From Tilletia caries (taxonomy: Eukaryota > Basidiomycota > Exobasidiomycetes > Tilletiales > Tilletiaceae): a stretch of DNA of 64,000 bases. The position numbers and the translations under genes are program-made. The notes below the pieces were generated by a model, which saw only the letters and a program-made list of their open reading frames with translations, ran no database searches and had not been told where the DNA came from. Each line of letters begins with the position of its first letter. The first letter of the stretch is position 1. Location: contig JALUTQ010000024.1 of the NCBI GenBank assembly GCA_032718865.1, positions 1,039,501 through 1,103,500 on the forward strand, written 5' to 3'. Positions 1 through 10,900 of this stretch are shown piece by piece.

Positions 1-124
1 TAGCCAAACTAGCCATCGCAACTCGACGCGTTGAGCCGACGCGCACAACGCGTCTCTCCTCTCCACCCAACACTCGCCGTCAACTCCGCCCATAACAAAC
101 TTCCAAACATGGACCTCCTCAACG

Positions 125-957
125 GTGCGCACATGCGCATTGCGCAGGCTCCTTTGCGACGTGATCTTCCATGGACAGGCGTGCGCACAGGACGCGGGCG
201 GGGCACTCGCGTATGCCGACGCGCAGCGCGCCCTATTCCTGGGCAGGGCTATCCCCGGCTCGCCGCAGGAAGTAGAGTACATCTGTACTATCTTCCTGTA
301 CGGGCGATGTCGAGACTCCGACCCGGAGTCTCAACATGCTTATGCATACGCACGGACCGCCCTGATCGAGATGATCCTTCCCCCACCGCCCCAAGCGCCC
401 CCACAAGCTTCGTTCGTTCAGGCTCAGAGCTGGATCCCTCTGCCCGAGAACAGCAATACATCTTTCTCTTTCCAGCATTACTCTGGCCCCGACAACGTCC
501 CCGGCCTCTTTCCTCTCCGTCCAGCCCTCACCTCGGAAAGGCCGGTGCTCCGAGACGGTCTTCCCAGCCCATCAGTGCTGGCGGAGACGCTGCTGCCTCA
601 CGGCGCAGAAGAATACGGACTGCGCCGCCTCTACAACCTCGTCGTTCTCCACGCAAAAACATTCACAACCCTTCCGAATTTCCGATCGACGGTTCGGATC
701 TTTTTCCCTACGACACGCACGCGCACAAGTATCGGTTCTTGGTCAGTTTCTACTCGGGGACGGCGGCTATGGAGGCCATTATCAGAGATGCCTCCCCATG
801 GTTCAACTTCGACATCAGACAGGTGCCGGGATCCGTTCCGAACGATAATGACAAATTCGTAATCTTCATCCGAACGCCGTACACTCCGTTCTTCCTCCAC
901 GCGCAACCGGTCAGGGTCTGGAAGCGCGGGCATGTACAGTTTCTAGTCGTCACTTGA
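125..957 (+). CDS. Unrecognised protein, two-frame coding signal
   Basis: I do not recognise this product. Two overlapping forward frames each carry part of a plausible protein. Frame 2 reads well from about 150 to 660 (for example EVEYICTIFLYGRC and RTALIEMILPPPP). Frame 1 reads well from about 690 to the stop at 957 (KYRFLVSFYSGTAAMEAII, then FNFDIRQVPGSVPNDNDKF). Each frame looks like a low-complexity shadow where the other looks real. The simplest reading is one gene with a small intron or frameshift near 660-700. The C-terminal half is rich in aromatic and charged residues with no signal peptide or membrane span. The start is uncertain: ATGs lie at 110 in frame 2 phase and upstream in frame 1. 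The gene may begin left of the window. Confidence 0.4.
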
Positions 958-1529
958 TCTCCCTCTCCTCCATGCCTCCATGCTCCAACACCTCCCACCC
1001 CTCAGGAATGTAGACAGTAGTTATAAATGTAGAGCTGCATTCATGGGGTCGCACCATAACGTTCGATTTGAAAGCGAGAGAGAAGGAGGCACCGGACGAC
1101 GGGAATGAGAGACGGAGACTGGAAGTTGTTGAGAACGTTCGGCCAAGAGGAGGATGGAGCGTGCGAGGGAGGAGGCTCGGTTGACGGAGGTGGAGAGGGA
1201 GTCTGCGGCAGTGACGTGTTGTGAAGACGTGGACTAGGTTTGCGCATCCACTTCGCGGTCGATCTCGCCGGAAGTGCGCAGCGCGCCATTGAGACCTCGG
1301 TCCTTGGGCAACAAACCTGCGCTGGCCCTGCCCTGTTCTCGATAGAGGCAGGCATGAAACCCTGCCCTCTCCGAATGACGCTCTCTGCGCTGGAAGGGTG
1401 TGAGGGCAAGCACTTGCGTGCGATACCCATCCGTGCCTTCCCGCCGAGGTTGCCGCGTCCGAGGGCGTTGTTCAGATGCACACGAATGAGGGCGTCGTCT
1501 TGATGCTTGCTGATGCAGGGTGGTGCTGT
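958..1529. other. No clear gene
   Basis: After the first gene there is mixed-composition sequence with reverse-strand open frames (about 1041-1500) that could be decayed downstream exons of the VAC14-like gene. I can match no motif in them. No repeat family of the window is present here. Confidence 0.3.
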
Positions 1530-2125
1530 CTCGCAGACAAGGGTTCGTCATGCGGCGTTCGAGAAGCTCGGTTCCGTTCTTCACGGACAGTCGAGAGTCG
1601 TTCGGAGTTGGCAGCGAGCTGGACAAGGCACAAGCAAGGGCAGGGGGGTGGTCAGTGCAGAAACCTCAGTTGATGGAGGCTGCATGAGAAGCTTACCTTG
1701 GAGAGTGCATCAGAGATGTCGTTGAAGAAGGCGAGGATCTTGCCTTTGTGGGTTCAAAGTTGGCAGCGAGCTGGAGAAGCAAGGGCAGGGGAGTGGTCAG
1801 TGCAGAAATCTCAGTTGATGAATGCTGCATGGGGAGCTTACCTTGGAGAGTGCGTCAGAGATGTCGTTGAAGATGGCGAGGTCTCGCACTTGTGGATCGG
1901 CAAGGCATGTGAGGACGGGAAGCACGATCTGCTCGAGGTAAGGGGCGATGGCTATGCCAGCGAGCTTGACTACGATGATGGCGAGCCCGAGGAGACCGCC
2001 ATTGCCCGCGTCGAGGTCTCCTGGCGAGGACGCCGAGCTTGTGCACGATCAGGTCGTCGCGTGCGAGACACCCACGGACCTGGCGCTCGAGGTCGAGCTG
2101 CAAATCGGTACAGTGATCGCCGTGG
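1530..2125 (-). pseudogene. VAC14-like scaffold protein fragment, decayed
   Basis: Read on the reverse strand, 2000-1842 encodes GNGGLLGLAIIVVKLAGIAI followed by APYLEQIVLPVLTCLADPQV and then AIFNDISDALSK. This fits the N-terminal HEAT-repeat region of VAC14, the scaffold of the Fab1/PIKfyve phosphoinositide 5-kinase complex on the vacuole or endosome: GGLIGLA, a PPVLACF-like segment, YFNEIFDALCKL. After a GTAAGC donor and an intron, 1618-1530 continues LAANS then RLSVKNGTELLERR, matching the family's SVKNGAELLDRLI. The roughly 17 residues expected between the helices (the YYACESLYNI part) are missing, frames shift between blocks, and the exon-intron junction is tandemly duplicated. It is therefore a broken copy. 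The product call rests on remembered family motifs. Confidence 0.6.
1606..1882. repeat. Tandem duplication of about 125 bp across an exon-intron-exon junction
   Basis: Sequence 1606-1733 recurs, diverged, at about 1757-1882. Both copies contain GGCAGCGAGCTGGA, GTGGTCAGTGCAGAAA, CTCAGTTGATG and AGCTTACCTTGGAGAGTGC. Each unit spans the end of one VAC14-like exon (LSK plus GTAAGC donor on the reverse strand), the intron and the start of the next exon. This places two donors and two acceptors in series. Confidence 0.75.
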
Positions 2126-2296
2126 CGGCGTGGGCACGGCGGTGAATGGATGATGACCCGTTTGAGACTCCCAGTCACGTGGGCCCATCAAGGGATTCCG
2201 CTATCGCCGAGGGACGGCCGCACAAATATTGCGGCAGCGCGTCACGTGGCAGCGCGTCCACGCGACGCGCGAGGTGGAGGGTCAGCGGAATCGATT

Positions 2297-2368
<72 letters not shown>
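2297..2368. repeat. (TC)n microsatellite
   Basis: About 70 bp of nearly perfect TC dinucleotides with single interruptions. It lies immediately upstream of the truncated ubiquitin-S27a sequence, exactly where a preceding exon or an intron polypyrimidine tract would be expected. Confidence 0.95.
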
Positions 2369-2370
2369 AC

Positions 2371-2961
2371 AACGTCAAGACCAAGATTCAGGACAAGGGG
2401 GGGATCCTCGAACCAGCAGCTTCTCATCTTCGCCGGCAAGCAGCTCGGGGGCGTCCGCACTCTTTCGGACTACATCATCCAGAAGGGGTCTACCCTCCAT
2501 CTCGCGCTTCGCCTGCGTGGCCGTGCCAAGAAGCGGAAGATGAAGACGTACACCAGCTCCAGGAAGGTCAAGAACAAGCGTATTTAGGAGGGTCAAGACA
2601 GTCCTTCTCAAGTACTACAAGGTCGAGGACTCTGGCGGGATCAGTAAGTTTTTCTCGAAACGTACCATCGCGTCTGGTTTCCTGCATCAATCTATACTCA
2701 TCACTGCGCCTTCCTTCCTTCACTAGAGCGTCTCCGCCGCGAGCATCCTGTCCCGGCCTGTGATGCTGGTGCCTTCATGACAATCGGACAGGAACTGTGT
2801 GGTGAGATTTTACCTGCCCTAATCGCTCGCTTCGCTATGCAGACCAAACTCATGAAACCTTCTAGCTCCGCGATCAGTACTGCGGCAAGTGTCACACACT
2901 GCTGACCTTCGAGCCCGGAGCGGCTCAAACGGCAGCCACCCCTTCACTTTGTCGTCATTGA
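2371..2961 (+). pseudogene. Ubiquitin-40S ribosomal protein S27a fusion, 5'-truncated and frameshifted
   Basis: The sequence starts at [12 protein letters not shown] (ubiquitin from about residue 25). It shifts frame near 2405 and continues [20 protein letters not shown] and HLALRLRG, then the S27a part [27 protein letters not shown] intron (2644-2726) joins DSGGI to KRLRREHPVPACDAGAF. The zinc-binding end reads DQYCGKCHTLLTF. Ubiquitin residues 1-24 are absent; a TC microsatellite sits in their place. The diglycine junction, normally LRLRGG, reads LRLRGR, so processing would be impaired. S27a positions that are normally near-invariant are changed (REHPVPACDAG for the usual RECPSxxCGAG) and the second intron does not restore frame. 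The introns argue against a processed retrocopy. This is a decayed duplicate of an essential translation gene. Confidence 0.85.
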
Positions 2962-3292
2962 GAACAAGACCGACACCCACAAATTTCTCGGCGTTGGAGG
3001 AGGGCCCGGAGGAGGACGGGCGGCCAGGATTCGCGAGGCTCGTGCGGACGCTGCGAAGCGTCTGAAGCTCGATTCTGCCGTAGTCGACCCTCAAGATGCT
3101 GTCCCCGACGACAGCTCCGCCTCCCAGAAGACAGACAGCGGCGAGACGCCCCTCAAGACCACGGACTACATCCCGCCACGGCGCCACCGCCGCCCGCCAA
3201 GACCGCCCGGACGACACCTCTCTAAGAGCGCCTCGGTCCGCCTTCCTCTCCCACTCCCGTCGGCGGCCGCAGAAAACGCAGCAATCGCGTAA
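2948..3292 (+). CDS. C-terminal fragment of an unrecognised protein
   Basis: An open frame running from the end of the S27a remnant reads HFVVIENKTDTHKFLGVGGG, GGGRAARIREARADAAKRLK, then a Ser/Asp/Pro-rich tail (VVDPQDAVPDDSS, GETPLKTTDYIPP) to a TAA at 3290-3292. Composition and codon use look coding. No start codon fits, so it is probably the last exon of a broken gene or a read-through fusion with the S27a remnant. I do not recognise the family. Confidence 0.35.
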   Translation, partial: FVVIENKTDTHKFLGVGGGPGGGRAARIREARADAAKRLKLDSAVVDPQDAVPDDSSASQKTDSGETPLKTTDYIPPRRHRRPPRPPGRHLSKSASVRLPLPLPSAAAENAAIA

Positions 3293-3508
3293 CTGAAATG
3301 CTCGTGTGATCCCTCTTGCCCCCTCTCCTTTACACTCTCATTCAACATGAGCTGATGAGCTGTCCTCGAACCCCGCCTCTATCTCTCGTCCCATTATCTG
3401 TCTCGTTACTTAGGTTTCCTCTCTCTCACCCTCATCTCTCCTTTCCACTGTATGTTCTGGCAGCACGCTAGTGAATTCAACTTCTCACAGTAATTAAATT
3501 CATTGCAA

Positions 3509-4642
3509 TCACGATCTGAAATGGCCTGCGGAGTGTAATGGTGCATTGCAGACCCAACCCTTCCCATCCTTCCCATTCGCACCAGCAGACGGCGGCGCAG
3601 GCATCGGCGGCGGCAATCGAGCCGCAGCCGACGGCGAGGAGGACGAGGACGAGGAGCCGGACATGGAACGAGCGGTGGCGCCCCGCGCTGAGGTGATAAG
3701 CATAGGCACCGCCCCACCATTGGCCGAGTTGGCCGAGGAAGATGACCGGTTCGAGCTCGCTGGCGGTGTCCTTACTGGTCCCGCTCCCGACCCAGCTCCA
3801 GCTCCGGCTCCGGCTCCGGCGGAAGGGGAGGGTATACTGAAGGTCAGCTTACTGCCCGCCGTCGTACCACTCATCCCACTCCCCGTCGGCGTGGCGGTAC
3901 GGGCAGAAAGGTCCGTATTCGTCCGATAGCTCGGCGGGCGCGGACTGCTGTCTTTGGAGATGGAGAGCGGACCAGGCGGAGGGGGAAGGGTCGACGAGCT
4001 TGGGGGTGGTAGGCCCGATGTGCCGCTCGATGTCAGAGGGAGGCCGCAGGTCTTCTTCGCGGCGATGGCAGCGGTGGCCGACGGTAGACGGAAGGAGACC
4101 AACGTATTCGGGTGCGGCCGTTTCTCCTTGTTGACAGCGGTCACGTCCTCGTCCTCATACCCGTCCGACTCTGAGGTGATCGAGCCGGAGTTGAAAGAAA
4201 GCCGCGAGGCTCTCCCAACCCTCCTTTCGGAGGCGGTCCCGATTATCCTGAGACGAGTGATGTGTTCCGCTCGAAAGGCCTGGCGCTGGACGTCGGTGGC
4301 CCTAGGGTCGGGAGGAAGTGACGGACCGAGATTTGATAGGATGGCGAAACCGAGCATGCGAAGAGATTCGGCCCTAGGGACATCGAATCGGTGCAGCGTG
4401 AGCTCCACACAGGCCGATGATACCCAGCGGAAGTTGAGGTCCAGCTGAAGAGGAAACTTGACCTTGGACGGCAGGCGCTTGTGGATACGGAGGTCTTGAC
4501 GACCAACGCGGGCGAAGAACAGAACGAGGTCGTGAACGGGCGCGGAGGAGCGGAGCACATGTGCCTTTGGCACCGGACGCGGTTCCTTGAGAATGAGCTC
4601 GCGGTTGGAGCGCGAGGAAGAATGCAAGTCCGGGACGAGCAT
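3509..4642 (-). CDS. Unrecognised 377-aa protein with Ser/Pro/Ala-rich C-terminal half
   Basis: A single reverse-strand ORF starts with ATG at 4642. The N-terminal 150 residues look structured (HVLRSSAPVHDLVLFFARVG, then KRLPSKVKFPLQLDLNFRW, VELTLHRFDVPRAES, RLRIIGTASERR). The remainder is disordered: an acidic linker SDGYEDEDVTA, then long Ser, Pro and Gly-Ala runs (GAGAGAGAGSGAG, SGSSSSSSSP). The segment VKFPLQLDLN recalls the linker of ubiquitin-specific proteases, but no catalytic Cys or His box is present, so I do not assign that function. A repeat of family B begins about 8 bp upstream of the ATG, so the native promoter or N-terminal exons have probably been lost. Confidence 0.5.
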   Translation of the reverse strand: MLVPDLHSSSRSNRELILKEPRPVPKAHVLRSSAPVHDLVLFFARVGRQDLRIHKRLPSKVKFPLQLDLNFRWVSSACVELTLHRFDVPRAESLRMLGFAILSNLGPSLPPDPRATDVQRQAFRAEHITRLRIIGTASERRVGRASRLSFNSGSITSESDGYEDEDVTAVNKEKRPHPNTLVSFRLPSATAAIAAKKTCGLPLTSSGTSGLPPPSSSTLPPPPGPLSISKDSSPRPPSYRTNTDLSARTATPTGSGMSGTTAGSKLTFSIPSPSAGAGAGAGAGSGAGPVRTPPASSNRSSSSANSANGGAVPMLITSARGATARSMSGSSSSSSSPSAAARLPPPMPAPPSAGANGKDGKGWVCNAPLHSAGHFRS

Positions 4643-4649
4643 CGGCGCC

Positions 4650-5500
4650 TACGGAGCACGGAGGAGCATTATGAAAACGCACAGAAAAAACACGGAGCGC
4701 GGAGCTGGGATTTCAACTTTCGTATAATTCCGTCGGAACGCGGAGCTGGGTTTCTTCAGCTCTGTCTCAGTCTGCGGAGGCGAAGCTCGCCTCAAAAAGT
4801 CAAAATTCCGGCGGAATTTGGAAGTGCGGAGGCGGAGCCCTTCGCGTTACTCCGGGGCAAGGCTCGGCAACCATCTTCACTATGTAACTATGATAACTAT
4901 ATAGTTATAACTAATAGTGATAACTAATAGTGATAACTTGACTATACTTTGGGCGGCGAAGCCGCCTAGAAAAAATAGTAGCTATAACCTTTTCAGATCG
5001 GCGCCGAGTAACTAATAGTTGAAATAGTTATGAAAAGTCGCACTTGGCTGATATAGCCACTAGATAGTCACTATGTAGTAGCTCCAGCTACTCCTAGTCA
5101 CATATAGTCGCTATTTCAGTTACTCATAGCCACATATAGTGACTATTTCACCCAAATGTAACTTTTTGTGTTGGACAGGGGCTGGCTGAGACAGCTGCTG
5201 GGTAGCTACTATGTAGTAACTCCAGTCACTTATAGCCACATATAGTGACTATTTCGATCTCACTTCGTGCTGAACCAGTCACAGGTAGCTGCTGGAAGTA
5301 ACTATAGTGGCTATTTCAGCGAAAAGCCAACCAAAATTTTGCATGGCTGAAATAGTAACTATTAGTTTTTATAGTAGCTATTTCTCACTTGACTATACTA
5401 TTTCCCGCCGAGGTGACCACCCACTATAACTTGACTATACTATTTCGCAGAAAAGTGGTAACTCTAGTAGCTTGCCGAGCCTTGCTCCGGGGACAACCTT
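4650..5500 (+). mobile_element. Family B element, 5'-truncated, with a family A element nested inside
   Basis: This is the right part of family B (compare 23101-23778): words such as GGAGCGCGGAGCTGGG, GGCGGAATTT and GGCGGAGCCC, ending GGACAACCTTA at 5491-5501. The left half is missing. Family A is inserted at 4858-5484 and duplicates CTCCGGGG of the B terminus. With A removed, the end reads TTACTCCGGGGACAACCTT, the normal B end. This fixes the relative age: B arrived first, A later. Confidence 0.85.
4858..5484 (+). mobile_element. Family A MITE-like element, copy 1
   Basis: A 627-bp non-coding element with 13-bp terminal inverted repeats CAAGGCTCGGCAA / TTGCCGAGCCTTG. It is flanked by the perfect 8-bp direct repeat CTCCGGGG (4850-4857 and 5485-5492). 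The interior is built from recurring words: TAGTGACTAT, AACTATAGTGGCTA, TATAGTTATAAC and a GGCGGCGAAGCCGCC hairpin. An 8-bp duplication with such termini fits a non-autonomous hAT element. No coding frame is supported. Confidence 0.9.
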
Positions 5501-6165
5501 ACTTGTCCGTGCAAAATTTTGCGCCGATGCCGCTGCAAAAGGTTGGAGATGTCCTTGCTGCCTGCTGGTGACCAGGTGACCACAACCACAAGCGGAATGG
5601 GACGTTGAATCAGCATGGAAACGATTTGGGAAGGTCGTGTTCCATGGCGAGCGAGTTTGATGATCTGATATTTTGTTGCGACATCGATGCGACGCTGGAT
5701 GGCATGGGTCAAGGGACTGGTATTGTGAGAACTGAGACGCGCTCGTTTCGCTGTAACCCATTTCCCCTCGTGATTGACCTTGAGACGAACACGAAACGGA
5801 CATCCGGATTTAGCACTGGACGTTTTGCGCTTTCGGGTCTGATTATTTAATTCATGGGAGCTCTTGTAGCCGCCCTGCTTGTGACAGCCCATGTAGAGAT
5901 AAACGCTTTTGCTTGATGCGTACGTCGTCACTGCATAGCCCGCCATCTGCGCCCAAGTTTGGAGGTAGGCCACCCCTTCTTGCTTTGTGTCGAGCGACTT
6001 GTCGTTGGGGGGCGGAAGCAACATGTCGAAGATTGATGGAAGAAGAAGATGATGTGGTAGACAGACAGAAAAAGGAAAAATAAGCAGGAAGGAGGTTACG
6101 AAAAGCGACAGGTGTCGCGTGTCGTCGGCGTTTTGCCCGTAGCAAAAAGTTTTGCCCGTAGACAT
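5501..6165 (-). pseudogene. MULE transposase N-terminus with FAR1-like DNA-binding region, truncated
   Basis: The reverse-strand ORF begins at 6165, with a more likely start at 6024 (MLLPPPNDKSLDTKQ). It carries the FAR1/WRKY-like zinc module of Mutator-like transposases: LQTWAQMAGYAVTTYASSKS, YLYMGCHKQGGYKS, then SAKSGCPFRVRLKVN and KWVTAKRARLSSHNTSP. A helical stretch follows (VATKYQIIKLARHGTRPSQI) and DISNLLQRHRRKILHGQ. The frame is cut at 5500 by the end of the family B repeat, so the catalytic DDE domain is missing. A MULE C-terminus lies at 42.2-43.1 kb, but nothing shows that the two belong together. Confidence 0.75.
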
Positions 6166-6202
6166 TTCTATTTTCTAGTTTTGCCCGGAACTGGCCCCTC
6201 AA

Positions 6203-7930
6203 TTATCATCCTAACAAGTATAAGTGGAGACGCCCTGCGGGCGGTGGCCGTGTAGGATGAGACTAACATTATCAACAACAACACATATCCGAGTCTCGAT
6301 AGCAATATGAGAATAATATCAAAGAAACCGAAGCGCCTTTCCATGTGTTGTTTAGCTATGTGGTTGCTGAGAACGCGGTATCCACGCGGTGTTTTAGCTC
6401 AAAACACGGTTCTTGGCGTTGAGTCGAAAAACACTTGAAACCCTCGGCCAGACTTCAAGTGTCTTCAATCCCATGACTCTTCAAAAAATAAAGACACTTG
6501 AAAGAGTTTGAGAGAAAAAACCACTGCGCGTACGCTTTGAGGCTCCCAAATACGTACAATATACGTTCGTCATTGATCACTGTTCAGTTGAACGAATGCT
6601 CTCACATTGACTTGTGCGAAATCTCGGAAGAAAGGAGACTTCAGACGCAAAGTTACGGCTGTGGCCAGGTTGAAAAATCTCAGTGTTAATCGTTAAAAGT
6701 ACACAGGGGCAACGACGAAAACGACCTTGTGGATTGTGATTCTTTTTTCTGTACCACGACGCTGGTCGCTGGTATTGGAAACATATGTACTACGCTTGGT
6801 TTTTTATCGAAATCATGTGTGAAGTTCTCCACTCCTCTCAATGGGTTCCGATGTTGAGCGGTTAAAGAGCACATAGGAAATTGGAGTGAACGGGCTAGGT
6901 ACGGGATCAAAATGACTCTATGCGTCTATGTAGTGTATGTACCGCTTTGAGTACATGGTGAAGCCTCCAGGTAGGGTCCAGGAAGGGAGATGGAAGAGAA
7001 GGGGGGGGGGGGGTCTGGGGCGGAACGCCCCCAGCCGAATAGCACTTGCAAAGCGCGAGCGAAGGGGTGATGCTGGACGCGGTTCCATATGTTGAAGAAC
7101 ACGTATCGATATTATTTGCGAGTACACTTGGAAGGGGAAAGTATAGGTACGTATTTACATACATCGTTTGACTTGCAAGGACATTTAGAAGGCGCCAGCA
7201 CGCGGAGCGCAGAAGGAGGTAGTTTATGCCCCCAGCCGGACATCACTTGTGAAGCGCGAGCGCAGGCGGCCCGCGGCACGCCGCAGGATGCTATATGTTC
7301 AAACAGGAATCGATACAAAATGACGAGAACACTTGGGAGAAGAAATTAGTTTGTACACTGGTCGAACTTGCAAGGACATTTGGAAGGACACTTAGAAGAA
7401 AGAAATGGACTTTGGAGTTTGTTGTTTGGACTTGAAAGGACATTGGAAGGACACGTAAAAGAAGGAAGCGAAATTTGGAAGAACACTGAGCAGAAGGAAG
7501 TGACGTTTGTAAGGATATTTAAGAGGAGGATATTTAAGAGAAGAAAGTAACGGTTGGAAGGACACTTAAAAGAAGGAAGTGACATTTGGAAGGACACTGA
7601 GGACTGAGCAGGAGGAAGTGACATTTGAAAGGACACTGAGCAAAGGAAGTTTGTACTTTGTAGATTATGCATCGTTTGAACATGCGAGAACATTTGGAAG
7701 GACACTTAGAAGAAATATCCCACCGGCCTGTCTTTTGAGCCAGAGTGTTCCCCAGACTTTTTGAGTCCATGCCTAATGACTTTATGAAATATGAACAGGC
7801 TGGAGGCAATATGAAGTCGCAAGAAACATGCATGCCTTGATGTTGCTTAATCATTAATGTTTCGTCTGCAATCTGGATATGTTAAACTCGAATTCTCAAA
7901 AGGCGTGATGTCAGCAGTCAGATATGGAAT
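6203..7930. repeat. Intergenic DNA with family N repeat words (GGAAGGACACTT) and G-run modules
   Basis: No gene is supported. From about 7100 to 7720 the words TTGGAAGGACACTTAGAAG, GGAAGTGACATTTGGAAGG and GGACATTTGGAAGGACAC recur irregularly. At 6985-7060 and 7215-7290 there are GC-rich modules containing GCCCCCAGCCG and AAGCGCGAGCG, the first preceded by a long G run. Related modules return at 14.65-15.06 kb. From 6203 to 6900 I see only AT-rich unique sequence. Confidence 0.6.
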
Positions 7931-10900
7931 GTGGATTGCATACCTAAACGATGGCCCACAGACCTCAGTCAATCATTCCATTCTTACCAAGCCCCAAGGC
8001 CACCGCGCCTCGCTCTCAGGGACGTCAGAGTAGCTTCGGTATCTTGGTTTGGATCACCAGCGGATCACCATTTTCGCGGATCACCAGTGACCCAAACCAA
8101 GAAATGTTGGCTCGATCATCATTTATTACTAAGAGATCCACGCTTTCTTGATGATCATAGTCACTGCGCCGATACTCTCTCTCAGCAATGCATCCGTTTT
8201 TCTCCTTCATCTGAACCAGTGCGCATATCCAGCTTGCCTTCCTCGTCTGACCATCAAAAACCAGTATGGCGGCAACGCGGAGCGCACCAACATCCGGCAG
8301 TACCGCAACAGCCTCTGCTGTTGTCGAGTCGTTGACGACAGCAGCCGTGCGGAATGCCAACGACGTGCAAGCGGCAGTCAATGCCGCGGTGGTACTTGGG
8401 GTCGAGGCGCGGCCGAAAGGCACATCAAAGACATATGAGCCACGGCAGCAGAGATGGAAGGTGAGTGTGCCGTACGCGCAGCGTAGACCTAAGATTTAAG
8501 AAGAGGTCAAAATTGACAGGCATTCCCTCCGTTTCTGATAGGAATTCTGCGAACGCCGTCAATTTGCGGACGGCCTGGTAGAGAGCGAGGGAAAGGTCTT
8601 GTTGTGGCTGCAGGAAGACATAGTTCCGACGGGGAACAAGAACAAAGCCAAGCGGAAGATTCCTGCGGAGGAGGTGGCCAAGAACGCGTCTACCTCTGCC
8701 CCTCCAACGCGCAAGAAGGGCAAGGGCAAGGGCAAGGCAAAGCAGAACGCGCCTGCGACTGCGACGGATGTCGTTACGGAGCCGGCCGACGAATCGCCTG
8801 TGGCTGCTCCAGCGCCGCTCGCCGCCAAGACGATCGACGGATACATCACAGCTGCAGTCAACCTATATCAGCAGCAGATCTCTTTGGGCGTCCACACCGG
8901 CAAGCACCCCCGTGGCGATGCGCTGGCCAGCTACCTGGACAGTCTCAAGCGCGACACACGCAAACGAAAGCGCGAAAACTTTGAAGATCGAGCGGCAGGA
9001 ACCATCCAGGACGGATACTCTCGAGAGATATACGAGCGCATCAACAGACACCTGCTGGAGAACCCCTCGCAAAACAACGCAGCACGAACCCGACTCGATC
9101 ACCTTTTCGGATTCTCCATCATGGCACGGGGCGAAAACATGCGACAGGCCCAGCTCGCCGATCTGCTTGTCCTTCCCCTTCCAAACGAGGGAGCGCAAGA
9201 TGCGTCCGCCGTAGTGTTGATCATGGACAACGGCAAGACCAACGCCTACGGTAGGATCGACTACGGTGGATGCATGAGGGCGAAAAATGCGTCCGAATGT
9301 CCGCACAACGCCCTTGCTTTCTCTCTTTTCCAGCGCTTTCACATCGACAACGAGCCCTTTCCCACCTTCCAACGACGCAAAAACTGGTACCATATTCACC
9401 TCCTCGTGCACGAGGAACGGACCGTCGCTATGCAGTACAACAACCACTACCACATCATGAAGAGGATTCTTGGGTCGCTTGATATCCACACATCCAAGAA
9501 GACTCATTTGAACCGAGGCGGAGCAGCACGGCATGCGGAGGACAGTGGGGCGAGCGAGGGTGAGATTCGTAGGGCAGGTCGATGGAACGTCCAGCAGATG
9601 CAAGGATGCTACCTCACAGGCCTTCCTCGAAAGGCCATGCGCGCCCTCGCAGGATTCCCGACGAAGCCAGGAGCTTACCATCTTCCCAGAGCCACCATCA
9701 ATCCTCCCCCCAGCTCTCCTCAACAAGATCTGGCCGGATGTCGAAGGCGCACTCCTCGGAATCGAGCAAGGCCGCCTGGAGAAGGACCTGGCGGCGCAGG
9801 GCTTCCTCCGCCTACTCGTCTATCTGCGCACGGTTCTCGTCCAGGATGCTGTTGTCATGCGCAAGCAGTTCCCCCAACATCCAATCTTCCAGCACACCAT
9901 CTTTGCCGATCCACTCTTCATCGACTATGCAAAGAACCTCAAAGTAGCGCTGGACAAGAACGAGCGACCTCTTTCCGTTTCCGTACAGGAGATCTTGCCC
10001 GAGGTCCATCGATACCTTCTGGATATGCAGCGCGACCAGCAAGCCGCACACCTCGTCACCCAGCACACCAACAGCACCATTTTGCAGCTCGCTGGTCTCG
10101 TCCAAGGCGCCTTTACCTCCATCCTCAACGAGGTCGACTCTCTTGCCAACAGGGAAGTGAAAGTGACCGTCCATATCAAGCAGCATCAGCAGCGCACCGG
10201 CTCTTCTCCTGTCGCTGTCGCAGCCCTGGCTCAATCAGTCGGTGAGTCCTCCGACTGCCGCACATGTTCCCCCTTCTCAGACTATCCTTCTTATGACCTT
10301 CTTGCTCTCCATCTCTTCTTCACCAGCTGCCCCTTCTTCTACAGTGCCGCGACAGCTCCTGGGCCTTCCCACAACAGCCGCCATCGCCTCCTCGTCTTCT
10401 CCTTTGGTTCCCGCTCTCGCCCCTGTCTCGCCCTTCTCGTCAGCTGCGCCGTTTCCGTCAGCTGCTCCGCTTTCGGCTTCAGCTTCCACGTCTTCTTCTG
10501 CTCTCGTTCTCGCCTCCTCTACACCTGCGGTTATCACGCCTCCTTCGCCTTCTCCACCTGCTCGCGCCCTCACCGTTGCGCCTCATTCGTCAGCCGCTGT
10601 CTCTGAGGATTCATCAGCTGCTGTGGTGCGTACCTTCTCGTGTGTGCTTGCTTGCTTGCGTGTCGTGTCGTGTCTCATCCTCTCTTACTTACTGACTTCA
10701 CTTCACGTCCTTTGTATTATCACCTTTGCAGCGCGATGGTATGTTACATGTTGTGGCTGGCTCGTTGTGACTCGCTCGCTCCGAGAGTGTACACTGAGTT
10801 TTGAAGCTGATACGCGTGCTTGCCTTCCTGCTCTAGACCGTCTCTCCATCACCAGCAACGAGGAGGAGAACATCGAACACCATGTGGAGTCAGAACAGCA

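Noticed and set aside
3509..4642. Ubiquitin-specific protease assignment from VKFPLQLDLN
   Set aside because: One short similarity only; no Cys or His box, and half of the protein is low complexity.
4858..5484. ORFs within family A copies (for example MTILFPAEVTTHYNL-type starts)
   Set aside because: They recur only because the repeat recurs, cross element ends and lack protein-like composition.
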